DNA of 64,000 bases, taken from assembly GCA_911728455.2 (NCBI GenBank), contig OU452226.1, forward strand, positions 13,471,938-13,535,937, written 5' to 3'. This DNA comes from Marthasterias glacialis (lineage: Eukaryota > Echinodermata > Asteroidea > Forcipulatida > Asteriidae). The notes beneath the pieces were generated by a model. That model had not been told where the DNA came from. It was given only the letters and a program-made list of their open reading frames with translations, and did not search any database. Below are positions 24,376 through 35,251 of this stretch, piece after piece; positions within the stretch are counted from its first letter, which is position 1; each line of letters opens with the position of its first letter. Both the position numbers and the translations under genes were made by a program.

Positions 24376-24965
24376 ACCGTCCCCCTGGCTCTGCAGTGGA
24401 ATGACCATGCACCAGATGTCCTGTTTACACGCAAATGTTTCCCCTCCCTGGGAACGGAAACCATGTAAAGACGCCATTGTGTTATTTCGGACCCCTGGAG
24501 CAAAGGTCACCTTGACATTCCAATGCGGAGTGTGCACAGACCACGCACACACCGTCTAAAGCTTCGTTTTACCCACACTAGGACAAAAATGATCTTGACC
24601 AGCATATACTGGCTATTGAGAGGTGGTTTTTGTGTAATCCCTGATTACAGACCTTTGTCCTTTTGTTCCAAGAAGAGGATTACGTGGCATCAAGAGGCTT
24701 CCACCATTGTTCATTCATTGTTTTTGGCTAAATGGAGGCAAGTCAGATGCTTTGCAATTCATACTGCGTGAATTCAACATTTTCTCGGTTGAGAAACAAA
24801 ACGACGATCCAGTAAAGATAATCTTTGATCTCTTGGCACAGTCAAGTCAGGGTTTCTTTGTGCCAGTGATACCCTCAACAACAAAAAAAGATTCCGGCAA
24901 TTCCGCCAAAAGAATCCAGCCAGGGGGACGGGACAACAACAAAAAAGAATCCCGGCGGCAACTGG
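24376..24965 (-). mobile_element. TTAA/CCAGTTG MITE, copy 2
   Basis: Inverted copy of the family. Plus-strand GGCGGCAACTGGTTAG marks its left terminus at 24965, and TTAA at 24372-24375 flanks the other end. The shared internal blocks (GGCACAGTCAAGTCAGGGTT; GTCCTTTTGTTCCAAGAAGA; ACACGCAAATGTTTCCCC) are in the expected reversed order. It lies in a RIMBP intron 80 bp from an exon. Confidence 0.85.
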
Positions 24966-24977
24966 TTAGTAAGCAGG

Positions 24978-25114
24978 ACAGTTTTTCAGAACTAAGTTGT
25001 CCCCCCCCCCCCCCACGAATTCCGCAATCAACTCAGGGCTAGTTAAATAATAACAGGACAAGTTCTCACAAGAACAATCTACTGTACATAGCAAAACATA
25101 CACATGGTGTTACC
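24978..25114 (-). repeat. GGTAACACCATGTGATT repeat, copy 3
   Basis: Inverted copy: TCAGAACTAAGTTGTC, GACAAGTTCTCACAAGAACA and ACACATGGTGTTACC. It starts 13 bp from the TTAA element at 24376-24965, and the shared flank CTCACCATGCAATACC extends to about 25155. Confidence 0.75.
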
Positions 25115-25340
25115 ATAAACCGATTATAAATTGACACCTCACCATGCAATACCCTCAAAACCCATACATTCAACATATTAGTTTAAAAGTGTCCATAATC
25201 AGGGAGATTTACAAATTTGTTCAGAAGAACATGGAATATGGGTTTATTTTCAGAGAACCTTCTGCAGAACCCGGGAGAGTTGACAGCTCTGAAATAATAA
25301 TACTACTCTACGAAGTCTATCTGAAGAAACAACCACTCAC

Positions 25341-25424
25341 CAAATCAGTGCACTTTCTCCGCTCTTCTATAAGATCTTTCTCAAGATTCTCACAGGCTAG
25401 TCTCTGCTGTGTAACCTCAACCTC
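25341..25424 (-). CDS. RIMBP: RIMBP coiled-coil exon (28 codons)
   Basis: The exon is bounded by a TACAG acceptor preceded by a pyrimidine run (the C-tract near 25431-25442) and a GTGAGT donor. It is 84 nt, phase 0 on both sides, and encodes EVEVTQQRLACENLEKDLIE followed by ERRKCTDL. The other two frames contain stops, so the phase is fixed. The peptide is strongly charged with leucines at heptad spacing and lines up with the ARKKQRRCEELELQL stretch of vertebrate TSPOAP1. It is about 1.05 kb upstream of the next exon in the gene's direction. I am confident it is an exon; its gene assignment rests on the downstream exons. Confidence 0.8.
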
Positions 25425-26179
25425 CTGTACAGGGGGGGGGGGAAACAGAAGAACAAAAATACTTTCGGTAAGCTTCAACTGGCTTTGGATAAAATTAACT
25501 ATGAAAGAACATAGATACGCAGGGATTTCACAAAAACGGAAAAAACCTACATGTAATTTGATGAATTTTCACAGGTTGGTGGTGTGTATTGAATTGAAAA
25601 CATGAGGACGGAAATGGATTACGCTGATCAGCAAACCACTGATGTATATTATGCCTTCTATTAATATTGTTTATTTGCTTTAGATATTTCACCCACGTTG
25701 AAACGTGATTTCAACATCTGCCACTTGGTTCCTATACAAATACCATGTTTTGATGCCACACGATTATGGTGCGTTCCGGGCACGTTGGTTCGTTCAGTCT
25801 CTTGAATTCTTTTCAGATTTATCCGGAGAACAAAATAATATGACAAAAACATGTATTGAGTTACTAATAATGGCGTCAACAATTAGGATCTGTTACAATG
25901 TTCTACATGGTGTGTGAAGGTTAGCTTTAATTATTCATTCTTACACGCACACCATACAATAATACTTTTGATCCTGCAGTCAAGGCATTGAACAGAAACT
26001 GAACAGTTTGTTCTCAGCGCCAACCTCTTCCACGAGTAGATTACTCTTACATGGTGCAAATGGTAAGAATTATATGAGCAAAGACGATATTATACGATGT
26101 ATGTTCCACATGTACTTCAAGTTGCGAAAATCATTTGCAAAAATGATGTGCCGTTAAATCAGGCATGAAGTATAGTACA

Positions 26180-26345
26180 TCAGGCCTTAAAATATCTCTC
26201 TGGGAAGGGACAAAACATTTGTCCTCTGGTAAGGGGCACTTCTCGGAGGAAAATGGAAACTTGTATTTCAACTCTGCAAGGGGTGTCAAGGCAGTTGCTG
26301 TGGGTGCTTGCTGTGGGAGCCGTGGGTTAATTCAAGGAAATCAAC
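26180..26345 (+). mobile_element. CAGGCCTG element, diverged copy
   Basis: CATCAGGCCTTAAAATATC is followed by GGTAAGGGGCACTTCTCGGA and GTGTCAAGGCAGTTGCTGTG, matching the family body but with many substitutions. Confidence 0.55.
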
Positions 26346-27255
26346 GGGAGGAAAAGTGGGCAGCTGCCCCCCAACCACAACCCACGGAACATATTGCCCC
26401 CAAATATTTTACCCAATACAAATAATTTGTTTGTCTCTCTCCCTTTTCATTGATCTCATCTGGTTGGTAGGGAGGGGGGTTGGAGTGGGGCAACCTCCAA
26501 CCCCTTCCCCCCACCCACTCGGTTATACCACTGTGTATCCACCACTCAAGACTCATTATCAAACAGATCTTGATTATTGCATAAATAAATATGAATCATC
26601 GTCATACACAATCACACGTATTTACTTATTGGGTAACGCCCCCCCCCCCCACAAGATTTCTCCCTCTCAACAGTACAGCCATCACTGAACACACGTCAGC
26701 AAAGCCAACTTTAAAAGTGAAAAGTCCTTGGTTTTTTTTTCCCCGGGGCTGCTTATCTTTTGCCGGAAACAAACACAAGTCTAAAGGTTAGTTCAAATTC
26801 ATCAATTTATGTGAAATTCCGGGGAGTAGAAAACAAGCAACTCTGTCAGAAATGCCAGGGTCGGTCTGCCTACAGAAGATACAACACAGAGTAAGGCTGC
26901 AGTGAGTGCATCGTCTATAGCCTTCACTTTACTCGCCGACTACAAGTCCGTGGACGTGCAATTTGGGATGGGACAGTAAGGGAAATTTGATATTCCAGAG
27001 TCGCCAGTTGAAGGAACACTTGGATATGAATCGTAAGTGATTCTTGAATGAAACTGGGAACTGCTGGATATAGCTACAGGGGAGTACTGACCTATCAAAA
27101 TGCCGCAGAAACTATGTGGATTCAAAACATTCTTGCAGGGACTCAAATTTCAAACATATTCCAGAAGAAAACAACATCCATTCACATTTTCATTATCTTT
27201 TCTTTGGAGCTTAATAATTCTCACGTTGAACATTTTTCTTATCCCGTGGGGTCTG

Positions 27256-27454
27256 TATACTAATCCGAGCAGCGCTCGTTTATGGTGTTCTACACCACCG
27301 CAGCTTTGGCCTCCGCACGCGCACGTGACACGACAAGCATGTCAGCGCGCATATGTACCAATCATCGTGGAGGATTCACAGTGCGCGTGCGTGCGGTGGC
27401 CATAGCTGCAGTGGTGTAAACTCCCATGAACAAGCTGCTCGGATTAGTCTATAT
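27256..27454. mobile_element. GC-rich foldback element
   Basis: The whole 199-bp unit folds on itself. CTAATCCGAGCAGC, TACACCACCGCAGCTTTGGC and CCGCACGCGCACGTG on the left match GCTGCTCGGATTAG, GGCCATAGCTGCAGTGGTGT and the CGTGCGTGCGG block on the right in reverse. The arms are about 68 bp, with TATA at both ends. Base composition is far more CpG-rich than the surroundings. Confidence 0.85.
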
Positions 27455-27936
27455 AGGTTTATTCAGAGTTTTACTTTCTTTAGATCTAGACTAAGGTATA
27501 TTTGTTGGCTTTGTTACACAGTTAACATGTATAGCATATAACAAGATGCACAGGCGTATTGCCTCCCCCCCCCCCCCCCAAGTTCAGGCAAAACAGTGGG
27601 AAAATTCGGGCAAAAGCAAGAAGAAAAAATATAAATCCTTTTTATTCGAAATTGGTACTTGTGTTTTTATCTGTGCACAATTTTGGGCGAATCCATCTGC
27701 CCCCCTTAACCAAAGAGTCCCCATACACCTATGACAAGATGGAATAAGCTGTAATGTTTGGCACTGTGCATGTAGACTATGTATATGAATCTGAACCCAC
27801 TCTGGGGGAGGGGGGACCCTACTACTATATGTTTTCAAGTACAATTTATTAAAGTCATAGATAAATGCAATGGTCAACATCGATGAAAGGACTTAAGGCA
27901 ATGTGTCTTTGCTCATGGACACCAAGTGTCATGACT

Positions 27937-27960
27937 GTTGGTTGGTTGGTTGGTTGGTTT
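27937..27960. repeat. (TTGG)n microsatellite
   Basis: Five TTGG units followed by TTTATTTAG; such a run can mark the end of a decayed retroposon, but no body is recognisable. Confidence 0.85.
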
Positions 27961-28458
27961 ATTTAGTTTCCACTCAATAAATAACATATAAATATAAACA
28001 AGTATAATGAAAATTTAAAAGCTGAGCGGGGGACCATCAAGAAACCCATAGGGCTTGTATAGATGGCCCCTGAACTTGCCAATGGTAGGGTAGAAAATTT
28101 GGAATTTTGACTGAAAGAAAAACAAAATCTTTAGAATAGAAAGCCAAAACAAAAGACACGTTTTGAATAGCGAAAATAATTTATGGGCATTTCCAATCCC
28201 ACCATTGGCAAGTACTGTTAAAATCAGAATTTGAACCTACACTCAGTTGAAAAAAACCACCACGAAAACTTCAGAACTGCACACATACTGCTCAGCCGCC
28301 AAATTTCATTATGATGTTGGCAAGACAACATTACTTAAAGACGCATGCTCGTTAACACGCGTTTTGAACGTTACATGATCGTTTTGTGCCACAGAAATAG
28401 CCATCGGGTAATGGTGGCATCTTTAAGCTACACAATGTGAACATTATCTTCCAGTACA

Positions 28459-28459
<1 letters not shown>

Positions 28460-28502
<43 letters not shown>

Positions 28503-28685
28503 GCAGTTCTTATATAGCACTTTATCACACCCGTTAGACGTCTCAAAGCGCTCAGTACTTTTTCCTGCAAGGTATGCAGAGTTTTTTTTTTTAAGTATGA
28601 GACCTGTTCCTTTACATACCACCAAGTATCAGTTTACAAGGTGCTGTAGTGCAATCTGCAGCCGATCAAACCAGGAACACCGCAT
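28460..28685 (-). mobile_element. tRNA-headed SINE (family 1), 3' part with (TAA)n tail
   Basis: A (TAA)n run of about 14 units (28460-28501) is the tail of a reversed SINE. It is followed by GCAGTTCTTATATAGCACTT, GTCTCAAAGCGCTCAGTACT and TTTACAAGGTGCTGTAGTGC. The element is cut off near 28685, before the core. Confidence 0.8.
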
Positions 28686-29582
28686 CATACAAGTACATGT
28701 GATCTCAACTACATTGTAATTACATTTGATGTGTTTGCACTATTCGCAGCGGCTGACCATTGTCGTCAAGCTTTACCGTCTTCTAAGCTTACCTCAAATC
28801 AAATTCAAAACAAACAATAAATGAATTTCCAGACCAAAGATGATTTGAAATGCTTTTTTATGTGGCTTTCATTTAAATAGAGTTTCTGGTCGGCAAATGA
28901 AGTACAGGGAAATTGGCGATATAATCAACTCCTGTGGAATTCCATCCGCACACTAATAGCAGTGACTTATTATTACAGAAATGTAATTGAATTTGAATTT
29001 GGACAGATAGGTCTTCACTACAAAGGAGTTTTCGTGCATATTTCCAATAGAAAATTGCTTCTCATATATTGCATCTCTTGATGTTGGTCATTGAAAAGTA
29101 TCGTTCAGGTATTTTCATGTTTTTCACCCACCACGCACCTAACCAAAATGTTTCATAGGGGAGGAATCAGTGTGGGGCAGGGGTGGGGGGGGGGGGATAC
29201 AAGTAAAACAAAAACTCATAGCCTTAACTCAGGCAATAGTCCCTTCTCACTGACGTCACATTTCCATAAAAATGTGGGAGGTCTGCCATGCTGGAATACT
29301 AAGCACATGTACGATACGTACGCGTAGGGCCATCCAACGTTGCGCTTTGAGCACATGTTCACGCAGTTCTAGTAACGTGGCGTGGGCGAGCAAGTTACCC
29401 GAGCATGGCAAGCAATACAATAGTGACGCCATCTGAGAAAGGTCTATTAAAAACATGGTGCTGATCAGACTTTTTTGTTTTTTTGCTAGATCAATATTTT
29501 CACATTTGTGACCAGCAGCTGACTTGGTTGGAACATCCCTCCAGTCATACATGTAAGTGGGAAAAGTTTTTGGTAATGACAT

Positions 29583-29745
29583 AGTCCTTTTACAAAACCA
29601 CGACCTGGGCTTGGGCTCCGGCTTGGGCTCCGTCTGCCTGTTTGAAGCCCCGTAAGGAAAGCACACATTTTCTAACTAACTGACAGAGCCTAAGCCCAAG
29701 CCCAAGCCCAAGCCCAAGCAGTGGTTTCGTAAATGGCCTGTGAAG
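29583..29745. mobile_element. Foldback with AAGCCC/GGGCTT hexamer arms
   Basis: The left arm (29583-29636) holds TACAAAACCACGACC followed by GGGCTT units. The right arm (29681-29745) holds five AAGCCC-type units followed by GTGGTTTCGTAAATGG. The arms are inverted repeats with about 45 bp between. Confidence 0.8.
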
Positions 29746-30069
29746 AACTTGGCTCTCAGAAATAAGCCCCCACTTGGGATGCCAGATTGAAAAGCACATT
29801 CATAGAGACTGTAATTGATTGCTTCGGGGGTGCAAGACCTGACAATAAATGTAAATGAGTTTGTGGACTTTGAACAAGGCACTACGTTTACTGCACTCTA
29901 ATGGTTTGTTTCTACTTCGACTGGAGTACTTTTCGCACTCATGTCACATATTTCACTCCCCGTATAAGCTGCATCGTCACACCGTATAGTCACCAACTGA
30001 CAGTCTCCAAAGGGTAAGAGATCTTTCACTTTTCTGTAAATTGAAGGAAGAAGGATTCCACTAACCTTC

Positions 30070-30165
30070 CCACTAATCAATAAGCAGAAAAGCAGCTTAA
30101 TTAAAGTTAAGCAGTTTATTTTTGCTAAACAAAATTGCCTTAACAGTATAAGGCTAACTGCTTCG
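30070..30165. mobile_element. AGCAGCTCTATGA-type element fragment
   Basis: AATAAGCAGAAAAGCAGCTT and TTGCTAAACAAAATTGCCTT resemble the interior of the elements at 19071-19508 and 23128-23311; the termini are missing. Confidence 0.4.
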
Positions 30166-30612
30166 TTCGAACCACATACAATGTTTAGTATAAAAACAAT
30201 GATTTCACACTCGTATACCCTGACAATATTTACAACAACAAAAAAAACCTTCCCCTGCTGTTCTTTGTTTAAGGGGGAAAAAAAAACATTGATTACCAGT
30301 GACCGATTCCTCGTCAAAATAAGCTGGAGAATGTAAACTGGGGAGCTTAAGTACATCAGAAATTGTGATTTCCATTAGACGCTACCTGTGAAAACAGGCA
30401 GAAGACACAGGGAATGTTACGACCACCGCTCAGGGCCAAGGTTGACTGGCTAATAGGGATTTTACTTCATGTTATGAGAGGGCGTAGATAAATAGCCCTG
30501 ATGTTGCTGAATTTCAGCACGACCGGCGCAAGACCTTGCCCAACTTAATCTGTCTGACCTCGAGTTGGCAATGATTATTCAGTTGCTATGGTTTCATGGT
30601 CTTTTGAGTGGT

Positions 30613-30614
<2 letters not shown>

Positions 30615-30641
<27 letters not shown>
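30615..30641. repeat. Poly-T run (27 nt)
   Basis: Uninterrupted T-run. Other long homopolymers are the C-run at 35117-35137, the T-run near 18950-18976 and the T-run near 9477-9498; any may be retroposon tails or assembly-sensitive sites. Confidence 0.95.
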
Positions 30642-30645
<4 letters not shown>

Positions 30646-31079
30646 AAGGGACAATGATGGTACACGTAGTTCAGGTACTAGAAGGACTGACGCACATACA
30701 AACAATAATCAAAATCCAGGTCTATTTGTAATCTACATTGTGCAATCGAGCTTTGGTTGGCATCATTGCTCAAAATGGTTCAGGGATGAGATTTGACGGA
30801 TGTAAACAAAAAAACCTGGAAAATGCCTTGCCGGCCTGGCTTCCCTCTAATTCTGGACCTGGAACCTCCCAGATACTGAAAAATTCAGGAGGTTTACAGA
30901 CTCTGTGCATCACCAGAAAAACAAAACTACAGGTTTGGACAGTGTGGACTATTCCTTTCTCCTCTTGGTGACTGCTTTATACTTCTTTCAAGAAAGTTTA
31001 ACGGCTCAAGGGGGTTTTGAGAAAATCCTGAAATAAGGAAAAAATCCTGAGAAATCTCACGCCCGATGATTGAATCCAG

Positions 31080-31202
31080 TTATCCTGTTGGTAAGTGATG
31101 ACGTTTTGGAGCCAGAAGTGCAGTGAAACACGCACTGTATCTATACCATTCGTTTACATTACACTTCTGGCTCAAAAACATCATCTTTTACCAACAGGAT
31201 TA
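31080..31202. mobile_element. Short foldback element (ATCCTGTTGGTAA arms)
   Basis: TATCCTGTTGGTAAGTGATG and GGAGCCAGAAGTGCAGTG are matched in reverse by CATCTTTTACCAACAGGATT and ACATTACACTTCTGGCTC. Arms are about 49 bp in a 123-bp unit. Confidence 0.8.
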
Positions 31203-31952
31203 AGCCTTACATGTTCAGGTGAAAAATGAAGACAGCCACAAAACAGAATCGCCTAAATTGTTGGAATTTTCACAGGTTCATCGGATGGTGTGTATAACCA
31301 CAACTAGAGGATGAACAACTTACTTTACTTTTGCAACGATCAATGATTTGATAAACCTTTAAAAAAATTTTAAGTATGCATAGTTTGCGTACAGATTGAA
31401 ACACACTGCCGCTGATCCCAACAAGAGAGAAGTTTACATCCAGAGAGAGAAGAAAAAGTAGTGTGAACCACTCCGCAGTAATTAAATCTAGCAATAACAA
31501 ATTATTGGTGTTGTCTTTAGTTGCTAAGAGACAATCGAGTAACAGGGAATTAGGACAGGTCAAGTTTGAATGGTGTAACGATCAATAAAAGTCCATGGAA
31601 AAAAAAGCCTCAATCGTCATGGTTACAGTCGATTGGGTTTTATCGCCATAAGCCAAACTGAATAATTGGGTAAAAACCGTCTATGAGCTGACGCAACCAC
31701 GCATCGGCACCTGCCTAGGAGTAGTCTCAGATAACAAATACGTAGTCGATTTTTCCGTCACACTTTCAAGGGAAGTAATAGAGGTACGACAAAATATTAC
31801 CTCCACATTAACATTTCTTCAATGTGTTACAGCAAAGTGGGGGTAAAAGATGTCTCATGAAATACTCATGAGTACATGAGTTCATATCTGCATACAAACA
31901 TTCATTTTAAACAGTCAGTTTCCCACAAATATTTTAAAAAAATGAGAATAAA

Positions 31953-32100
31953 TTGACCCAATTCACCTGACGTCAATGAACGATAAGTCTAGCATGCGCC
32001 ATTTTGGGAGTCGGATTGCCTGTGCGTTACTGTGCAGGCAGAGAGCATTTTAGGCGGTATGCATGCAGTTACACGCACCATATCATCACATGCTGTTTTA
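31953..32100 (+). mobile_element. TTGACCCAATTCACCTGACG end, copy 1
   Basis: TTGACCCAATTCACCTGACG followed by TCA, then GCGCCATTTTGGGAGTCGG, match 42697-42885 in reverse. The right boundary is not found. Confidence 0.55.
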
Positions 32101-34791
32101 CTCCAAAAAATGGCAGACCCATTGACAGACAGTAGCTGCATGTGACGAAAGTGCAAAAGGCAAACGATATCGTTGTTGAGAATTTGCAGTTGGAGACCCC
32201 GACCAAGAGGTGGAAGTCCACGAGCAAGAGCAAGACCAAGACTCAAAGATCTGCGACCAGCACCAAAAGCAGCAAAACAGCTTCCGCCTCAACACCTTAA
32301 ACACTGGCACAACTAGACAATTTCTTTTCTTATCGACCCTTCGTAAATATAAGTCTACATTATAGGTAGTTAAGTTTAGAACCCCAAAACTTGTCAAAGA
32401 AATTAGGAAATGAGAAATCAGCTAAGATGCGAGTTTTGAGGGAACAGAGTACACAACTGCAACAATACAAGGTCCTCGTCTCAAGAGGTAATTCTCACAG
32501 GCAACTCGGAGGCCACCAACTGCAGTGTATGCGCATAAATACTGCAGTAGCCCAAGAGACAACTTTTACTAGTGCCTTTTACTATCCCGCTCGTACTATG
32601 TGAAAATTGAAATGAGTTATGTTTGCATCTTGGAGATTGCCTGGACCTGGTTGCCTGTACAATGCCTCACGTGACACTACCTTAAGAGATGCTTAAGATG
32701 TAATGTTTGTCTACATTTCTGTGCATCTCTGTTCCCTCATTAAGGAATTTCAAGAGGATTCTGCTTACAATATTCTCTGTGACCCCATCCCTGTCACTGC
32801 GTGTTGTCACACTCCGCACCACACTGACATGACGGTGACATTCCAATGCCATTGTCACGACGGTACCTCCGCAGATGCTCCCTCCCTGACATCGTGCCAT
32901 TCTCCAACCAACTCAGAGTAAATCCCACAATTGCGGACATTATGCCCGCGCGCAATCATCAGAGAGAGAGAGTGAGTGCGCTATCACCAGCCATGGTAAA
33001 ACAACACTCCAAACCAATGTCACTGACTAGTTTAAGTGGACAGCTTTTGCGAGTCCAAGCACATCGCAATCAAATATACAGCGGAGCACATCTACCTCCT
33101 GGCGGAAACAAAAACCATTCCAGCTTCAAAAGTGTTTTGGAATATTCAGTGAGTTCCATCAAGAATATATTTTCAGACTTTCCTTCCCTCTGCCTCGATG
33201 CTAAACACTTTTATTATTCTTCCTCTCCATAGCCCAAGGCTTGACGTTTTGGCACACTCTGAGCATGTTTGTCTGAACTGCTGAGTAGAGTTTTCAAGAG
33301 TCCAACAAGAGTTTTTGGCCGTTAGTTTTGCTAAAAGTGTACATTGCTGCATGGAGTGGTATTTCAACAATTGTCCCAACTAGTTATTTGAGGAGATCTT
33401 GTGAGGGGAAGGCGACTAATAGACCTGACTTGAAACCAACCCTTTCCCTCACAGCAACTGCTGACATTTCACTTAATGGTGCATTCAAAAACGGTCTCCA
33501 AAACAGTGCCAGGAACTTTCAAGACTAAAATCTTAAAAACTGGAAGGAGCTTTTGAGAACCTGGCATAAAACATGCCACATTTCATGTTATTTGTGTTGG
33601 ATTGCCGCAAACTTTGTTCTTATTATTTTGCGATCAGGTCATCGATTACTCTGGGATAAAGAAAAATGTACAGCAAGGTAATGTTTACAGAAGCCCTGGT
33701 ACTGCCATTGCTTATCAAGACTTTGTCAGTCAAACCAAGAGTAGAGCATTATACAGCTTTAACCCTCTCCTTACCTCACTGTTTTGACACAAACACCCAC
33801 TGGTGACTGCATCATTTGACCACTCAAGCGTGAATCACACGTTCTTACAGGACAGACATTTCTTGAACAATGGCCAATTTTACAAACTGTATTATCACCT
33901 CGAAGATATTGGTTTACAGCAAAATAAGTAATAAATGTCATACTTATTAAATTGCCTTTCATATAAGTCGAAAATCATGGAGATAAAAGCCAATAAATGT
34001 CAAAGTTCTTCCAACTTCATGGTAAGGAAAGGGTTAACCAATGCTGTATGTGAAATCCAGAATGCACACTAAGCAACACAACCTCATTGATCAGATCTCT
34101 GTTTACATCCCACCAACTTTCCTCTGCTGATCTTTCCTTGCATAAAATATGCTTCAGACCATTCGAGCAGTAATCACAAAACTTTTCAGCTCAGAAAGTG
34201 GTGATTGAAGCGGAAATGAACATTCAGATCCTTCATTCTCAATTATACTCAAAGCGACTTAAGACGACCCACTCACTCAAATAAACTTCCACTTTAACAC
34301 CTTAACCTCCCACTTTCCCAGTTCAATTTTTTTTCCCTCCACCTGATCTGCACTTTCTCAACTTCCCAAGGTGCTTTTACTCGGTGCGTTTCCTTGGTGA
34401 TATTTCTCCAGTCTGCCCTTTATTGACATATTATTACACGCACTGCTAGCATGGTTTCTAAGGGTAACCAATGCCTAAGTCGGCACATACCCTGTGATGA
34501 TAATGGCTTACGATGATTGGCTAACGGGTCTCTACTAACTCAGTCTCAACAACGAAACTTTAAATCAAATGTCAAGCATGGCATTGAATGGATCACCGAC
34601 TACGTAGGACATACAGATGAGCGATGATCAGGCTCTATACCGGGTCCAGCATTTTTTTCTAACCAACATCTCCTCTACCTGAACACAAGTTGTAAATCCT
34701 GAGCAATCCCAGCGGTATTAACCGATTCTCTATCTGTTCGCAATTTAGATTTGTATTAAATCAAGTTATGGCATCCACCCGACGCACTCAC

Positions 34792-34845
34792 AAAGTCTTG
34801 AAAAATTTCTGACTGAATCTTTTGTTGCATCCTGAGAGCCTCCAT
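34792..34845 (-). CDS. RIMBP: Candidate first coding exon of RIMBP
   Basis: An ATG at 34845 opens 18 codons reading MEALRMQQKIQSEIFQDF and ends at a consensus donor (GTGAGT). The exon ends in phase 0, which fits the phase-0 start of the exon at 25341-25424, and the joined peptide continues the charged, heptad-like pattern. An in-frame TAA lies four codons before the ATG, so the reading frame starts here unless a weak AG just upstream is used as an acceptor. The 9.4 kb intron that would follow is plausible for this gene. It could instead be an internal exon or a chance match, since short exons are easy to find by eye. Its position matches the KKRKKCESL part of the human coiled coil only loosely. 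Confidence 0.45.
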
Positions 34846-35039
34846 CGGAGCAAACCTTTAGCACTACAATAACCTTTTAACACTCAAATCTATTTATTAC
34901 ATAAAATACTCTCTTTTTTCAGATAAAAACCCAGCTGCATTTCACCTCAGGGGGACAATGACTTTACAACAGATACATCAAACTGCTTAAGGTCTTTCTA
35001 TGTTAGCATTTATACACCCCGGTATCCTTTTGGTCTGGT

Positions 35040-35251
35040 TTTCTACTCAACCAATATTATTATTTGTGTTTTTACCCATACACCGATGTGTGTTAAGCAC
35101 TGCATACTCAGTACTTCCCCCCCCCCCCCCCCCCCCCGAGTCCTGTGGGAAAAAAAAAATCCACAGCCAAATTACCCGGGTGGGATTCGAACCCACAACT
35201 TTTGTCATTCCAAAGCAGATGTCTTACAATTAGACCATCGAGATTACCCGG
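35040..35251 (-). mobile_element. tRNA-headed SINE (family 2)
   Basis: On the minus strand a tRNA-like head starts CCGGGTAATCTCGATGG and has B-box GTGGGTTCGAATCCCAC; its CCGGGT and ACCCGG ends can pair. The tail has ACTGAGTATGCAGTGCTTAA and CGGTGTATGGGTAAAAACAC. A poly-C run at 35117-35137 splits head and tail. Confidence 0.75.

Larger units (their letters stand above)
25425..34791. other. Long presumed intron, 9.4 kb
   Basis: Holds foldbacks, a CAGGCCTG copy, SINE fragments and microsatellites. Stretches 25430-26180, 28690-29580 and 32300-34790 show nothing I can name. Whether it is truly an intron depends on the candidate first exon. Confidence 0.4.
6111..34845 (-). other. RIMBP: RIM-binding protein gene, 5' part (exons and introns)
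   Basis: This span holds the N-terminal coding part of a RIM-binding protein gene, read right to left. RIM-binding proteins are presynaptic scaffolds that connect RIM and voltage-gated calcium channels through SH3 domains. Five firm exons and one candidate first exon join in frame to give about 275 residues of coiled coil followed by a Ser/Pro/Gly-rich linker. The joined product is collinear with the end of the vertebrate TSPOAP1/RIMBP coiled coil: a segment like AAEKRRALEREYDQA, then KQEEIRKLQQ, then KVKDLERKCDEQSSNFSRLS. The SH3 and FN3 domains are not found and should lie beyond the left edge, because the last exon ends in phase 1 with a good donor. Introns are large (about 0.9 to 9.4 kb) and full of mobile elements. 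Family membership is from recalled homologues, not from a database search. Confidence 0.85.

Noticed and set aside
25144..25605. 153-codon plus-strand frame overlapping a RIMBP exon
   Set aside because: It runs antisense through the exon at 25341-25424 and through a poly-G tract; no domain features.
28352..28625. Poly-Tyr or poly-Leu protein segments
   Set aside because: Translation of the (TAA)n SINE tail on the opposite strand.
29898..30356. 152-codon minus-strand frame
   Set aside because: Hydrophobic and Cys-containing but with no recognisable motif, and it overlaps a decayed TIR-element fragment at 30070-30165.
35171..35251. Functional tRNA gene in the SINE family 2 head
   Set aside because: The cloverleaf is partly kept, but the sequence continues into a SINE body with a second tail copy elsewhere.
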